A stretch of 64,000 bases of DNA from Oryzias latipes. Taxonomy: Eukaryota; Chordata; Actinopteri; Beloniformes; Adrianichthyidae. The notes beneath the pieces are model-generated. The model made no database searches. It saw only the letters and a list, made by a program, of their open reading frames with translations, and was not told the DNA's origin. The DNA lies in contig NC_019872.2 in assembly GCF_002234675.1 (NCBI RefSeq), positions 9,440,950 through 9,504,949 on the forward strand, written 5' to 3'. Below are positions 11,535-24,640 of the stretch, in pieces (position 1 is the stretch's first letter; the number at the start of each line of letters is the position of its first letter). A program made the translations under genes and the position numbers.

Positions 11535-12147
11535 ATCTCTGCTGTAAAGTTGTTAAATGAAGACAGCAAGATTTTAGTTCCCACACGCCTAGCCGGACAC
11601 TGGGCTAATGTTATCGCGAGAGCCATGACTCAAACGTCACTTTCGAAACGTAAACAAGAAAATTCAACGGATGTGACATAGGCTTGACTTCAAAATAAAA
11701 CATACGAGTGCCCTGTCTGAAAAAAAATAAAATAAACTAACATCAGTTTTTAACAACAAATAGGTCTCTTTTTTTAAATTTATTTAATATAAATTGTGAA
11801 AATTTGGAAAATTTTAAATGTTTTCAGTACCACAGTTATTTGACTGACGCATTTTCATATTCCGTGTAACACGTTATGCTATCACGTTTTGCACACTCAA
11901 TTATACCCCCTTGTTTTAAACCAAACTCCGCTGTTTTTTGTTTGTTTGTTTTTTTTCATTTAAATTGTTTACGGTTGTCATGTTTTTTAAACGTTACAGG
12001 AAATGGTCAAGTCACGCTTTGGATTTCCGCTTCCTTTTCAGAGAGCAGGAATTGGTTGCGCGCAATGAGTTATATGACTCATTGGTTGCGCGCTAACCCG
12101 TAAATGTGCTTTTCATGCGTCTCTAAAACAGTGTTGTTCGTTCTGAG
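11535..12147. promoter_or_regulatory. bidirectional rpa1/smyd4 promoter region
   Basis: 613 bases separate the divergent start codons of rpa1 and smyd4. Elements visible: TATCGCGAGA at 11612-11621, one base from the TCTCGCGAGA housekeeping promoter motif; a CRE-like half-site aacgtcac at about 11633-11640; and the repeated CCAAT/AP-1-like module at 12051-12093. No TATA box is obvious near either start. That these sites act in both directions is inference. Confidence 0.6.
12051..12093. promoter_or_regulatory. duplicated inverted-CCAAT module with AP-1-like palindrome
   Basis: The 13-mer attggttgcgcgc occurs at 12051-12063 and 12081-12093, exactly 30 bases apart. Each holds a reversed CCAAT box next to a GCGCGC core. 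Between and overlapping them is caatgagt-tatatg-actcattg, an 8-bp perfect inverted repeat containing TGACTCA, the AP-1 consensus. It lies 55-97 bases upstream of the smyd4 ATG, so it is a likely core promoter or 5' UTR element. Confidence 0.6.
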
Positions 12148-15100
12148 ATGGACCTTCCGTGCGTTCGGTGGCAAGATCACATTGTCCGGAAATGGAGTTC
12201 GCTTCATTTAGGGATGAAGAAAAAATTTGAGTCCTTGGTTGATGTTGATGATATTTTCAAATGTGTTCTAAGCCAAACAACGTGAGTGTTGTTACTTGTT
12301 TAAAAAAGTAATTGCAACTTACTTAAACTTTAAACTATATTTTATTTGTATCCAAATTCTGCACATATACATATACATATAAAATACAAAATGGACAATA
12401 ATAAAGAAATTATTGACAAAGTATGTATTTTTTCTTTGTGTTTGTCAGTCAGGGTGACGTAGACTTTATGAAGTCAGTCTCTGAAGGATACTCAATGAAG
12501 AAGGACGCTGAAGAAGCAGTTAAATACAGGGAGAGGGGTAACTCCCACTTCAAAGCTGCTGACTACAGGACAGCAGCTCTGCTTTATTCACAGGTAATGT
12601 ATTAAAGTGAAACATGTATTCTTTATAAAAATCAGAAAATATAGAAATTAAAGTCAAATTTATGAAAGAATGAAAACTGTTTATTCATGTTGATCAAATA
12701 CTGTATGGTATGTTCAGAGCTATGAGATCCAGGATTAACTGTTTTTCAGTAAAAACATGTGTGGAAGCCTATTAGGATTTGCACGCCTTCACCTTTGTGG
12801 TAAACACCAAATAAACGTCTTTTTTTCTGTGACAACAGGGTGTTTGTTTTGCTCCTTGTTGTTCAGAGCAGCTGTCTCTGTGCTACGCAAACCGCTCTGC
12901 TGCTCTTTACCATCTGAAGCATTTCCAGGTGAGAGGGTACTGTCTTAACAATTTTTTAAATGTAATTTTAATGCAAAACAGCAGTACACATTATGCTAGA
13001 AAAGAACATCTCCTCTCTTATCCGTCTATTAATATTGCTGGTTTCCCGATCTAACATTGTTTCACTTTTTCCTCTTTCTGCTGACTAGCCTCAAAAGCTC
13101 ATTAAATACCCCCTCTCATGAAAATCTTGTTTATCTGAACATATTAAGTGATTTTAGCTTTTATTTTATTTTATTGAAATTGTGAATCAGGGCCTTAGAA
13201 AATACGCAGGGTGGGCTCCAGCTCCCTGCTCTGAGCTCTCAGCAACAGCTAGGGGAAGGGGGGTTTGCTCCACACCAACGGTCTGGAGGCAAATTTCTAA
13301 AGAACTTCCGCTGCCCTGAAGAAACTATGTCCTTGAAAATGACACAGGTTTGTTGATTTTGGCTAAATCGTAATTAAAAGACCACCGGGGAAACTTTTAC
13401 AATAGATCAAAAGATGATCGGAGTGGGTCTTTAATAAACAAAAGCTATTCTGACAAGTCAATGATAAGTCTACCTAAAACCTAATTCTTCAAGTTAGTCA
13501 TGTATGTTTTCTGTTCATAATGCCTGATTGAAGTTGTTACACCATGCTTGTGCTTTTTCCAAGGACTGCCTTGATGACATTGAAAGAGCTTTGAAGGCCG
13601 GCTATCCATCTCATCTAGCACACAAACTACAGGAGCGTCGCACAATGTGCCTAAATCAACTCAGTAAAAAAGCTGCTGAAGATGAGCCTAGTATGTACAC
13701 CAACAGAAAAGCCAGGACATCAGCTTCAAATTTGGGGATTTGTCCTAAAGTGGCCATTGAATACAATTTGGAAAAAGGCCGCCATCTGGTGGCAGTAGAG
13801 CGAATAGCACCTGGAGATGTGATCCTCACCGACAGGCCATACAGCTTTGTTCTTATTCCAGAAATGGAGGAGATGAGAGAGAAAGATGCAAGGGCAGACA
13901 TGTTTGGAACACAGTATTTGAGATGTCACCAGTGTTTGGCTAAAACTCTGTGTTCGGTCCCATGCGAGGGATGCAGCTACAGCCGATACTGTTCAGCTAG
14001 GTGTCAACGGGAAGCTTGGGAGGAGCATCACAGCTGGGAGTGTTCATTGGGAGCAGATCTGATGGCTATGGGCGTAATGGCACATTTAGCACTCAGGATC
14101 ACACTAAAGGCAGGTTTGAAAACCATTCAAGAAGCGAGGCAACTTGTAACAGAAACCCATGAGGAGGCAAAGTCAAACGGCCTGATCAGCTCTCCCTGTA
14201 ATCCTAATACATGTTCAAAAGGGGATGATCCTTTTGCATCACACTATGGTGACTCCTACACGAGTGTGTTTCACCTATTGCACCATACAAGTCATCAAAG
14301 CACCGCTGTGCGGTTCCTCTATGCAGTAACTGCAGCAACTCTTTCCATGAAGCTCAGCCAGGCAGGATTTTTTCTTGCTTCAAGGAACATTAACAAGCAC
14401 TCATCAGCAAACAGCAGGTGGCCATGTGGACCAAAGAAAGAGGAAGGAGATGCAGAGCGGAGCTCGGAGCAATGGCTGCTGGGAAGTGCAATTTTGAGGC
14501 ACCTGCTGCAGCTAAGATGCAATGCTCAGGCCATCACTGTGCTGCAGGATTCAGGTGACTTTTATCTAAATATTGTCAAAAATGTCCTTTTTTTTTTTAC
14601 AGAAAATACTTTTTCCCCTAACCCAATCTTGAAGCAGGAAGAAAAGGGAAGAATATGGAACCTTGACTAGTTTTAATTAAATGTTTTATTTTTTTGCCAG
14701 AGGATGAGTTTTATAAAATAATCTCTGCTTTATTTCACAACAATTTTTAATATCTGCTCCTCTTGACAGAAATGGAAAACTCCAGAGTGCAATCTCGGCA
14801 GGAAATCCGTATTGCCACAGCGATGTTCCCATCTCTAAGTCTTCTCAATCATTCCTGCAGTCCTAACACCACCCTGGTGTTCAGCACTGTTACTGCTGAT
14901 GCAGGTTGTGCAGATGGGCCTGCAGACATGCGTCAACATTTACCTGAAGAAAGGCAGGAAACTCGGGGCGTCTCTGTGACGGTGAGAGCAGCCAAAGTTA
15001 TCAGTTTGGGACAGGAGGTCCTACACTGCTATGGTAAGATATTAAAAAGCTGCTTTTAGTATTTAGAAAAATTACAGTCATTTTGGCATAGGATTAGTAA

Positions 15101-17725
15101 AAAAAAAAGAAAAAAACACACAGCGATTCACGTAGTGAAAGATTAAATAAAAACTCAACTCAAAAAGAAATACTAAGCATAGTCCAAAAATAACAATGTA
15201 AGATCAAAGTTCCACGCTAAGTTGGAGTTCTGTTTGAAGAAGGAAGAGAATATGTAGAGTTGACTTCTGTTTTATTAGAAGTGTAAAAAAATGCCGGAAA
15301 AAATGGAAAAAGCAATGTTCCATCACCATTGTTTACTTTAATACAGGATCTGTGCTTAAAGAATAGCCATAAAATACATTTTTTTCAATCCTTCAGGGTA
15401 AGGAATCATTTATAAAATTGAACAGAATTTAAAAAAAATGTATCTGTCAAAATTATTATTTGTTGCATTCCCTCATATATTTCCGGTAGTGTCTTAGATT
15501 TGTAAGATTTGTTTTTAATCAGTTTAATGTAACAAACAGACTTTTGGGTCTGGTTCACTTCATTCTAAAGACACTTTGCTGCCCGTTTTTGTTTAAAGCT
15601 TTTGTGATATTTGTTCTTGCGATTTCTGCAGCCTTCGCCATCTCTTCTTGTGCTTCTCGCAGGTCCTCACAGCAGTAGGATGGCGGCTGAAGAACGACAG
15701 CGCCTCCTGCAGGAGCAGTACTATTTTCTGTGTCAGTGTGAGGCTTGCATCAATCCAGAGAAGGATGGAGAAGCCACGCACCCGGGGGTTAAAGGATCTC
15801 CATCTGAGGCTGAGCTGTTGTGTTTCAAATGCAACACCGTTCTTAAAGTATGTGATCTTCAGTGTTTGGAGGATTTATTCAACTGCCTCAACTGAATGTT
15901 TTAGTTATATAATGTTTTTTTGTTGGATTTTTCAGAAAAACCATGAAGGCAGGTTCTGTTGTTCACTGTCAACCTGTGGCCATCAAACTACTTCAGCAAA
16001 AGTAAGCAGCAAGCTGCAAGAAATTAGGATTGTTCTGGAAAAAGCTGTGGACCTCATGGAGAAAGACAGACCAGGTGATTATGAAAAAAAAAATAGATGT
16101 CATTGCTAATCTGGAAATATGATGTCATTTTGATGGATTTTCTCTTCTCTTCTTTAGCTGAGGCCCTGCAGCTGTTAAAAAAGATAGAGAGTCATTCTGA
16201 GCTGATGCTTGCACAGACGCATCCTTTGCAGGGCGAGCTGGCTGATGCAACAGCCAGAGCTTATGCTACCATGGGTAAGAATGGTGATGCGGTTGCCTCA
16301 GTTTACCATAATTGGGGCTGTTTGTTTGCCTGTTGTCAAGACTTCATTTGCCCTTCTATTAAAAACTCTGTTTTCACAATATTAATACATAGTAAAAAAT
16401 AGTCAATTGGATTCTGTTTTTTTAGGAAAACTAAGATAAAATGTTTCATGTAAGAACAGGTCAGTTAGTTTAAAGTAATACTCCTTTTGTTTTTGACAAG
16501 TAAAAATAGAATTTAGAAGGATAGTTTACGTTTAATTTTATGGGAACCTATTTAGCTATTTTTTAATAGAAGTAAAGACAGATGTAGCAACAAAAGATGT
16601 CATAATGATCATTTAGCCATATAAAGTTTGAGTTACATCCTTTGTTCTCACACTTTGTTCTCCACATTTGGCTGTGAGCTGCAGCCACGCTTGGGAATGG
16701 TTTGGTGGTTTAGCCCACCAATCCAACCCTGGAGTGCTGAATGTCAAGCAGGGAGGCTTTGGATCCCATTTTTAAAGTCTATGAACCCATGACCTACAGG
16801 GCTCAGGGCACCCGTTAGGCCATTGAGACGGTCATCTAACAAAGTTGGGGATTTGAAGACCCACTCCGATCATCTTTTGATTTATTGTAAAAGCGTTATG
16901 CCGTTTTCAGCGCAAATCAAATCGTTTTCTAGAGTTTCTGCAGAGCAGCAGTAGTTCTTTAGAACTACTCCTCCGAGTTGTGGACAGGACTGTTGGTGCA
17001 GAGATACCCTGGACCCATTTCCCACCATCCCTCTGTTTACTCTTTTTTGTTCTCTTATCATCAAAAAAAATGCCACAAGCACATGTAAAAACACCAAAAA
17101 CACCATTTTCATTAGACTAGCTCTGTAAAAGTTATACTTTGAGTTGTACCTGATAAAAATGTTGAATAAAAGGCTTTTTTTTCTAATTAAAGTTGAAAGT
17201 TAATGCCCTTTCGGTTTCCATTTTACAGTACATTACTTAGCTGCCGACTAAATATCAGCATCTCCGTTAAATTCAGATTGGCTTTTTTGCTCTGTTGCTG
17301 TAGGAGAATGGAACAATGCAGCGTCTCATCTGGAGCGGAGTGCTGTAGCCACTTGCTCTCAGTATGGAGAGGACAGCATCGAACTGGGACAACAGCTCTT
17401 TAAATTAGTTCAGCTGCACTTTAACGGGTGAGAGAGCTACACTCAAGTTGTGATTTTGTGAGGACTATCAAGCCCCACTGTGGTTTCAAACACAACCGTT
17501 GGCTCAATTTCCATCATTTTCCTGTTTTGTTGGACATGTTTTCTTAAAAAGTTTTGTTGTGTTTTTTTTTTTTTTTTTACTTACCCCCATTCTCCTCCCA
17601 GTGGTGCCAGAAGCCAAGCCCTCGCCGTCATTCCCAAGGTCAGACGGCTCTTCTCCCTTCACTGCGGTCCCCACTGTCCTGAATTACTGGAGCTGAAAGC
17701 CATGGAGGATTGTCTTCGAGGGTAG
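12148..17725 (+). CDS. smyd4: SET and MYND domain-containing protein 4
   Basis: SMYD-family lysine methyltransferase, SMYD4 type. Ten coding exons with GT-AG junctions and consistent phases: 12148-12281, 12449-12593, 12839-12928, 13564-14554, 14770-15033, 15663-15847, 15936-16074, 16158-16274, 17304-17427, 17602-17725. Together they encode about 770 residues (human protein about 804). TPR-like N-terminus: RERGNSHFKAADYRTAALLYSQ (about 72-93) and ANRSAALYHL. Split SET domain begins near residue 185. The MYND zinc finger is at about 244-283 (C244, C247, C257, C260, C266, C270, H279, C283). The SET core NHSCSPN is at 480-486, GQEVLHCYG follows at about 533-541, and cysteines QCEACI at the post-SET position. 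A helical C-terminal TPR-like region ends LKAMEDCLRG. No break seen. Start chosen at MDLP, matching the family N-terminus. Confidence 0.95.
13104..13433. mobile_element. MITE ('acccactccaat' family), copy in smyd4 intron 3
   Basis: The left end is decayed (aaataccccctctcatgaaa) and the right end is clear (gatcggagtgggtcttt). It sits between exons 3 and 4 of smyd4. Same family as 8849-9191, with a different interior, so possibly a different subfamily. Confidence 0.6.
16680..16850. mobile_element. possible SINE-like fragment in smyd4 intron 8
   Basis: Text such as ggtggtttagcccaccaatc, then ggaggctttggatccca and gggctcagggcaccc, has the look of a decayed tRNA-derived or L2-tailed SINE. No full ends or duplication found. 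Confidence 0.3.
16855..17115. mobile_element. MITE ('acccactccaat' family), copy in smyd4 intron 8
   Basis: Begins gaagacccactccgatcatc and ends with aaaacaccattttcatt, the inner part of the opposite terminus; the last bases are lost. It is inverted relative to the copy in intron 3 and shares its gatgatcggagtgggtctt end. Confidence 0.65.
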
Positions 17726-18924
17726 TCTTTTTTGCAAAAACAACATGAATCTAGTGCTGCATTCAATAAATCTCATTAAAATAAAAAGTTGGAAATTTTC
17801 TGTGTGAAGCAATTGTTGGATTTCTAGTATGTGAAAACTCGTGGGTGCATGTGTGTGAATGTATCCGTCAATAACTTCAATTTCATGCTTCAGTGCCAAG
17901 CCTGACAACTGTGGGAAAATGTATTTCCAGGATACACTGGGCTCTAAATGAAACGGAAATAAATATGAACTTTTCTATGATTTTGTGCTTTTTTTTTAAA
18001 AATTTACCATTAGTAAAAAGATTCCCAAACAAAGATGAAACCGCACAAAAGATGTCCATCCGCTGCTTACCCACATCGAAACACTGACCTTTAGATGGCA
18101 GCAGTTATCCACTGACTAATTCAATTTCATGCTTGAATGACTGGAAAGCAAGATGTAGCTTTGACTCTTGAACCCGCAGTACATGTCCTCCGAGACCTTC
18201 AGCAGGAAAAAGAAAACTTTTATAAAGTCAATTTTATTAAAGCATAATGCATGAGTGAGTAAGGGGTTCAGATCAGCATAAGCTTTGCTAGTTAATGCTC
18301 AAGGAGGGAAAACAGCTAAATGCAGGTCACAGCTTGAAATTCAGAGGCATTCACATCACCAGTTTGGTAGGGGGGGGCAGCCAATTTGACAGATGTAGAC
18401 CTGGTTAAGCTGGGCAAGGTCAAGAAAACTGCCAGGCAGCTGGTGAGACCAGAAGAGGAGCCGTTTACACTAAGAGGTGACCTTGGGGTACATTATAGCT
18501 GACTGTTGTGCTGAATAGGTCATCTGAGGGAGGAGTGGCAAAGCCAATAATTGAGTGTTGTGTGCAGGCAAGAAAATGAAATATCCCATTTATAGACATT
18601 ACTTTGAAATGGTATTTTGTCTTCATGGCAATAAAAAAAAAGAACTAAGGGCATATCACTGAAATCTCTCTGCCTCCAGATCAAAGTAAAACAAAAAACA
18701 TCTAAATATTTAAAAAATCAAGGATATATATTGATTTCTGTCATTGTAACACGCAAAATTGATTTTAAATTTATTAAATGTTGCTTTGAATATTGGAAAA
18801 AATGATAATTCACATTTCATCCTCAATTCCCTCACGATAGTTAAATGATGTTTTTGCTAAATCTCTCCATTATGTGGCCCCAATTGTCTTTTCCTTGATA
18901 TAGATTAAATTACCCTGTTGGCTT
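17726..18924. other. intergenic, downstream of smyd4
   Basis: Two AATAAA motifs (17765-17770 and 17958-17963) could serve smyd4 polyadenylation. Otherwise no gene or known repeat recognised. Confidence 0.4.
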
Positions 18925-19460
18925 TCCAGAAAAGCATCACCAACTCATGATGTTTCCACCCCCATGCTTCACAGTGGGTGTGGGGTTCTTATTTATGCAA
19001 TCTTCAGTATTTTCCCCTCTCTACAGGATATGATTCCATTTTGACAGAGTGTGGTAATAATAGTAACCTTTGGTACAGTGGTCCCAGCTCATAGGGACCA
19101 GTTCCCTCCATTTAATCGAGGTAATGGAGGGAGATTGTTGTTGATCTTCTATTTATTCCATTTTCTAATAATTGCTCACTTGATCTCTTCTCATCAAGCT
19201 GCTTGCTTATTGTCAAATAGTTCATCTCAGTCTTACTCAGGACTACAGTCTTGTCTCCGGTCTCCTCAGGATTGTTCTCTTTGGTCTTGGTGGCGAGATT
19301 GCAGTCTGACTGTTAAAGGGTGTGGACAGCTGTCTTTTATACAGACAACCAGTCCAAACAGGTGACATTAATACAGGCAACAAGTGCAGGGCAGATGAGC
19401 TTCTTAAAAGGTTATTAACAGGTCTGTGAGGGACAGAATCTGAACAACTGGAAGTAAAAC
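18925..19460 (-). pseudogene. decayed Tc1-like transposon fragment
   Basis: Contains segments typical of the minus-strand transposase region of fish Tc1 elements, including ctcatgatgtttccacccc, catgcttcacagtgggtgtg and ttccattttctaataattgc. The tail gtctttta..cagtccaaacaggtgacatt is the segment between the transposase start and the terminal repeat. Internal deletions and many substitutions; no open frame. Confidence 0.7.
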
Positions 19461-19960
19461 TAGGCAACAAAAATACATGAATAGAATTCTGCATTGAAAC
19501 AACTAAAGCAATAACGCTAAGTATAACTTAGTCACAGCAAGAACAACAGACCTGCAGTACGTTGGTAAATTTTGTACAAACGTCAAATAAAAAGGCAGTG
19601 CTTTTCATGTTTTAAAGCAGAATATAAATAAAAAGAAAACCAGAATTTTGTTTCATGGGCAAGAAAACGACTTGCTATATAATAAATGTAGAAATTTAAG
19701 CTCTTTGGAAGCAAAAGGTCCATCAGGTAAATTATCAAAACCTGGAGGTCCGACAGGCTACATGTCAAGTGTAGAAAAGTAGAAAAAAACAATTGCAAAT
19801 TTCAATACAATGTTCGAAAATACCCAGCTTCTCTTCATTCATGGAAATCTCAATGCATGTTCTGCACAAATGTGCCATTAATTATAAAAGAAATGAACTT
19901 TTCTTTAGCATAAGAATATACCTTTTCTGCCAACCTTAAAACCAGTGCTCAAAAACGTTT

Positions 19961-20100
19961 ATCCATCTACCTTATTTTTTATACCCGCTCAATCCTTTTT
20001 GGGGTAACAGAGTTGCTGGAGCCTGTCCCAACTATTGTGGGGCGAAGGCAGCCTACACCCTGCCAAGGTCACTAGTCTGTTCCAGGGCTCTAAAATGTCA
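19961..20100. mobile_element. L2-like LINE 3' fragment
   Basis: Reads tatacccgctcaatcc, then gagttgctggagcctgtccc, gggcgaaggcagcctacacc and ccaaggtcactagtctgttc. This is the characteristic 3' region of teleost L2-type elements. Fragment only. Confidence 0.7.
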
Positions 20101-22189
20101 TTTTTGTAAAGATAATATGTCAAATTAAACCAACATTTCTTCATTTTAACCAAGTGAATGGGTTAAAGGTATATAACATTATAGCATTTTATATGAATAT
20201 GTATTAATGTAACAAATACCTTGCAGTTGTCATTACTCTGTCTCGTTAAATATTCAAAAATGTATTTAAAGCTGGAGAGATTATGCTCATAAGAATCAAA
20301 CTTAATGTCGATCAGAAAGAACAAGCAGCATGGAAAAGAACAACACACCTCACATTTCTGCTTTGGCTGGAAGAGGACAGACAACTAACAAAAAGATCAT
20401 GTGTGTGGATTCTGTACGGAACATGTAGCCGTTTCTGACATGGACCTTTGTAAGCTTTACTATAAGCATTACATTACAAACACCCTCAGCATGAATTATA
20501 CAAACACCTGTAACCATAACAGTGAACTCTGACCTACAGCCATGAGGAGTAGAGTAGATCCACATGGTGAGTCCATGACAAACACCACCTGGTCACTATC
20601 ATCAAACAACTCATTTAGAGATGTATGTTCAATAGTTTTCAATTCATAGATTGGAATTAATCTCCAATATTAAATTCCTAATGATGTGTCCACTAGGTGC
20701 AATTGCTCATTGGTAACGAGGGTTACAACAAAGCAAAAATAAAGTTTGAAAAAAGTTCAGAAAAGTTATCCTGTCAGATTAAAGCTGTGAAACTATTTTG
20801 TTTTTTTTAACCTGTTTGAATTTAGAATACTTCTCTGTTTTATTGTGTTATATTTTGTTTTTTCTGCTAGACAATAAGGTTTGTGGCCTTTTTTTTCTGT
20901 TGCACTGTGAGTTCTTCATGTGTACTGTAGCATGAACAACTTTATGCCTCAGGAGCTGCGGAATGGAAATAAACTTGGTAATAGAACGAACACATTCAAT
21001 AGTCTCAATGCAATAAGGACGTTCCGCAGGCATCGTCATTTGTTTCTGTGTTTCAGTGCACAAAAACATCAAATTTAGAGTCATAAAAAAGAAAATTAAA
21101 CAATTACAAAGTAAAAAAAAACATTTCAATTGTCTTTACTTTCTGGTCAGTTTGAAACGCTTGGAAAAGCAAAGGAAAACAGCGGTATAACTCACTTTAC
21201 CTTAGTCAGTGAATGAATTTGTTCAAACTAGCTTTCACTAAAAAGATAGACAGTTTCTTCCTTTCTAAACAGCCATATTCCAAATTCACCAGTGAGTTCA
21301 AAGTTTTGACAAACTACATATGAGAAAAAATGTAAAACAATTTCTTGGAAAATTGTTCATGTGATCCTCATTTACATTCCCAGAGTTTTGTTGTATAAAA
21401 CTCATCTGTCTAAAGTGGTATTAATACCAATGCTCATATTGAATCTATCAACCTGTATTCTTATTGCACTCTGAAGATGATGGAGGCGACCCCGTCAAAC
21501 TCTCCTGTGTCTCCATTTGTTTTTGAGTGGAGTTCTTCCTTCATTCAGTCTCCATCCTCTGTCACTCAGTTCATTCTCGACTGCAAATTCAATCTAATAG
21601 GTGGAGCATATGATGGAAATGTGCTAGGCCTGGTGTAAAAATAAAATCCCTATTTTTCTCTCGCACACAAGAGAAAATGACCAACTCTGATGGTAATGAC
21701 CTGCACTTAATCATTTCTCAATTTCTGTTGGGGTAAAAATACAATTTTTCAATGCCTCCTGCTGGTGACTGATGTAGGATCCAAATAGGGAGGAAGCGAT
21801 GAAGGGAAATTTGCATCCTCTTCAGACTAAATTTGGAAACTTTCCTAAAGAAGTGTGCATGTTACTAAACAAATGTGGTAACAAAAACACTCTGCTGAAA
21901 TCCACATAAACATAATGGCATTTCTATGAGTCAGAAATTAAAAATTAAAGGGTTAGATTTGGATTATAAATCTGGTGTGTATTTCTACCAGGAGACAAGT
22001 TGGTCTATCTCTCCATTACTGCTACACTCCTCTGTTTCATTTTAAATGTCAGAACATCAGTAATTTTATTACCCAAAAAATCTAAGTCCAACTAAACACT
22101 AAGTCCAAATTCCCTCAATACTCCTTAACCCCTAAAAGACTATAGCGAAGCTGATTCGGTTAACATTTCATACAAATAATGCTTTTTGA
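20101..22189. other. intergenic, nothing recognised
   Basis: AT-rich DNA with short open frames only. No exon-like segment, RNA gene or clear repeat end was found on either strand. Confidence 0.45.
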
Positions 22190-22495
22190 GTTACAAGCAC
22201 CAAATTAGGTATGAGTGTATCTTAGGATCCCCTCTTTCAGAAATGCACAAGAAAAATCCAAAATGTAAAATCCATTTTAAAGATAGCAGCCAGACACTTA
22301 ATTGTCTGTATGCCCCAGTCTCATATGGCCTGTTTGTGCACAAAACGCAGTCTTTAAACATAGGGGTAGCTACAGAATACTGTTACTTTTGTGTTATTTA
22401 ATAAATGTATTATAAAAAGTTGAATTTTCTTGTGGCGTTTCTGAAAGAGGGGATTCTAAGGTACATCCATGCTAAATTTGGTGCTTGTACCACAA
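22190..22495. repeat. long imperfect inverted repeat (foldback element candidate)
   Basis: A left arm from about 22190 (acaagcaccaaattagg through cccctctttcagaaatg to cacaagaaaaatccaa) is repeated in inverse orientation at about 22420-22495 (cttgtggcgtttctgaaag through ggggattctaaggtac to aaatttggtgcttgt). Arms are about 70-75 bases, spaced by about 160 bases. A transcript would form a long hairpin. No target duplication identified. Confidence 0.75.
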
Positions 22496-24320
22496 AATGC
22501 ACAAAAATGATAATAACCAGATTTCAATGCAATTCAGACATGCTCACTGCTTTGCTTTATGTTTTTAACTGCAAATATGACGTCACCCATTTGCAGAAGT
22601 CAAAATTTAATAATATGAACATTTTAAGAGGACTATTTATAAATTCACTGTTCTAATGCCGAAAATGTGATGATTCATAAAAAAATAAATGTCCATTTAT
22701 TTTTTAATTTTAAATTGGTTTTCGCAGAGACTTCTGGGAAATTTCCAGGCCACTGGATTTTGGAATTGTAGATTTGGACACCCTGAAAAAATGACAAATG
22801 GTGTATATAGTGCACCGATTAGCAAGGGAATTCAGAAACAACCTAAGTGTTAGGCATAGATTAATATTGTTGTTATTATTCTAATCACTACTAGAAGTAG
22901 AGTGACATGCTGTTTTGGCAAGTTGACAAGTATAACTGAAGAGGGGTTGCATATTGTGTTTGTTGTAAATATTTACAACGTTTGATAATGTCTATTAAAA
23001 AAAAATCCCAATTCGTCACTATTTACCAAACATAAAAGCTATAAATTGTTGACATCGTTCATTCAGGTCTATTGAGCAGTAACCAGGCGACCTACTTTGA
23101 GACCTCACATATAAATCAGGGATGCTCAGAAGGAGAAAGTAGCCTGCTGGGAAATAAGCTTCATTCAAACAAATTCTGTACTGTCAGCAAAGCATTTTCC
23201 CACCCAGCTTTTAAACACATCAACTGCAAAGCTGAAGTGCCATCAGCCTTTTTTTTTTCTTATCTGCCATAAACAAACAAGATAAGTTTCCTTGATATAA
23301 ATGATAAAGCGATAGTTTGGTTCAGCTATAAGGTTTAAAATTTCTTTCTCCAAGGATTAAAGCTATGAATAGATCTATCGTTATCTCATTTTTCCAGAAA
23401 AAATAATTACCTTTTTTTTTAATTTTGAAAAAGTGGCTCATAATATCCTCCTCTGTCCATTAGCTCTTTTTTTGTGCAAATGTCCTACGCTGTTCTCAGC
23501 TGTAATAGCTTGAGTATTTTCAGCCCAGTGGAGGAACGTGGATGGATGAGGAGGCCATTTATCCTCGGGATTGCTTATGGCTCTTTTCCATCAGTTTCCC
23601 CTCTTTGCAAAGTAATGTAATGTAATGTGATCCTTTATCAGTACTTGAGGAGAGGTTTCTTTTCCACCTCTTCCCCAATGCTGGGATACAACCAGCTGCG
23701 GGTTCTGTGACATGTTCAAGGACACGTGCTGCAGACAGTATATATATAATAACCTAGTTTTTCCATGGTATTACTCCAATAATTTAATTTTACACTTAAA
23801 CTGGTTGCAGTTATACTTTATATTTCTGGAACAGCAGTAGCTCTCAAGACATTCTTTTATGACAGTGTGCAAACAGCCACCATCATGCTGTGCTGTGGCA
23901 ACTCCTCCAACACTATGGTATCCAAGCCAAACACACCCGACTCTTCCAGAAATCCTATGAGGGAAGGTCCTGCCAGGTCATCCATGGAGGCCAGCTGACC
24001 CTCGCTTTGATATAAAAACTTTAGTGCATCAACTTTTCACTGTTTTTTTTCTCCTCACCTTCGACAGGGTAACGAAGCTGGCGGGTAGAAAGAAAAACGC
24101 CATAAAGTGGACTCTCATGTCACAGCTAGACATCCTTGACTTTTGCAGATGACACTTGACCTTGCCCTTCTCGTGCACAGTCAACAGACAAAATATCCAT
24201 CATTAGAACACCATGATTCTAAAGATCAACTTTACTACTATAGAGCCAGTGAAGCTTAGTAACAACAACTTGGAAGGAATGGAGAATCTTTGAAGTGTGG
24301 TTAACTAACAAAAAGGAACA
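22496..24320. other. intergenic, nothing recognised
   Basis: No coding segment of recognisable family. Short poly-T runs only. Confidence 0.45.
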
Positions 24321-24640
24321 TAAGTGGCAAAAAAAAGTGTTTAGTCAGCCACCTATTGTGCAAGTTCTCCCACTTAAAAAGCTTGAAAGAGGCCTCTAAT
24401 TTCATCACAGGTATACCTCAACTATGAGAGACAAAATCAGAAACAAAAATCCGGAAAATTACATTGTCTGATTTTTAAAGAATTTGTTTGTAAATTGTGG
24501 TGGAAAATATGTATTTGGTCAACAATAAAAGTTCAACTCAGTACTTTGTTATGTACTCTTTGCTGGCAATGACAGAAGTAAGATTCAGATTCTGTAAGTC
24601 TTCACAAAGATTCACTAACTGTTGCTGTTTTTTTGGCCCA

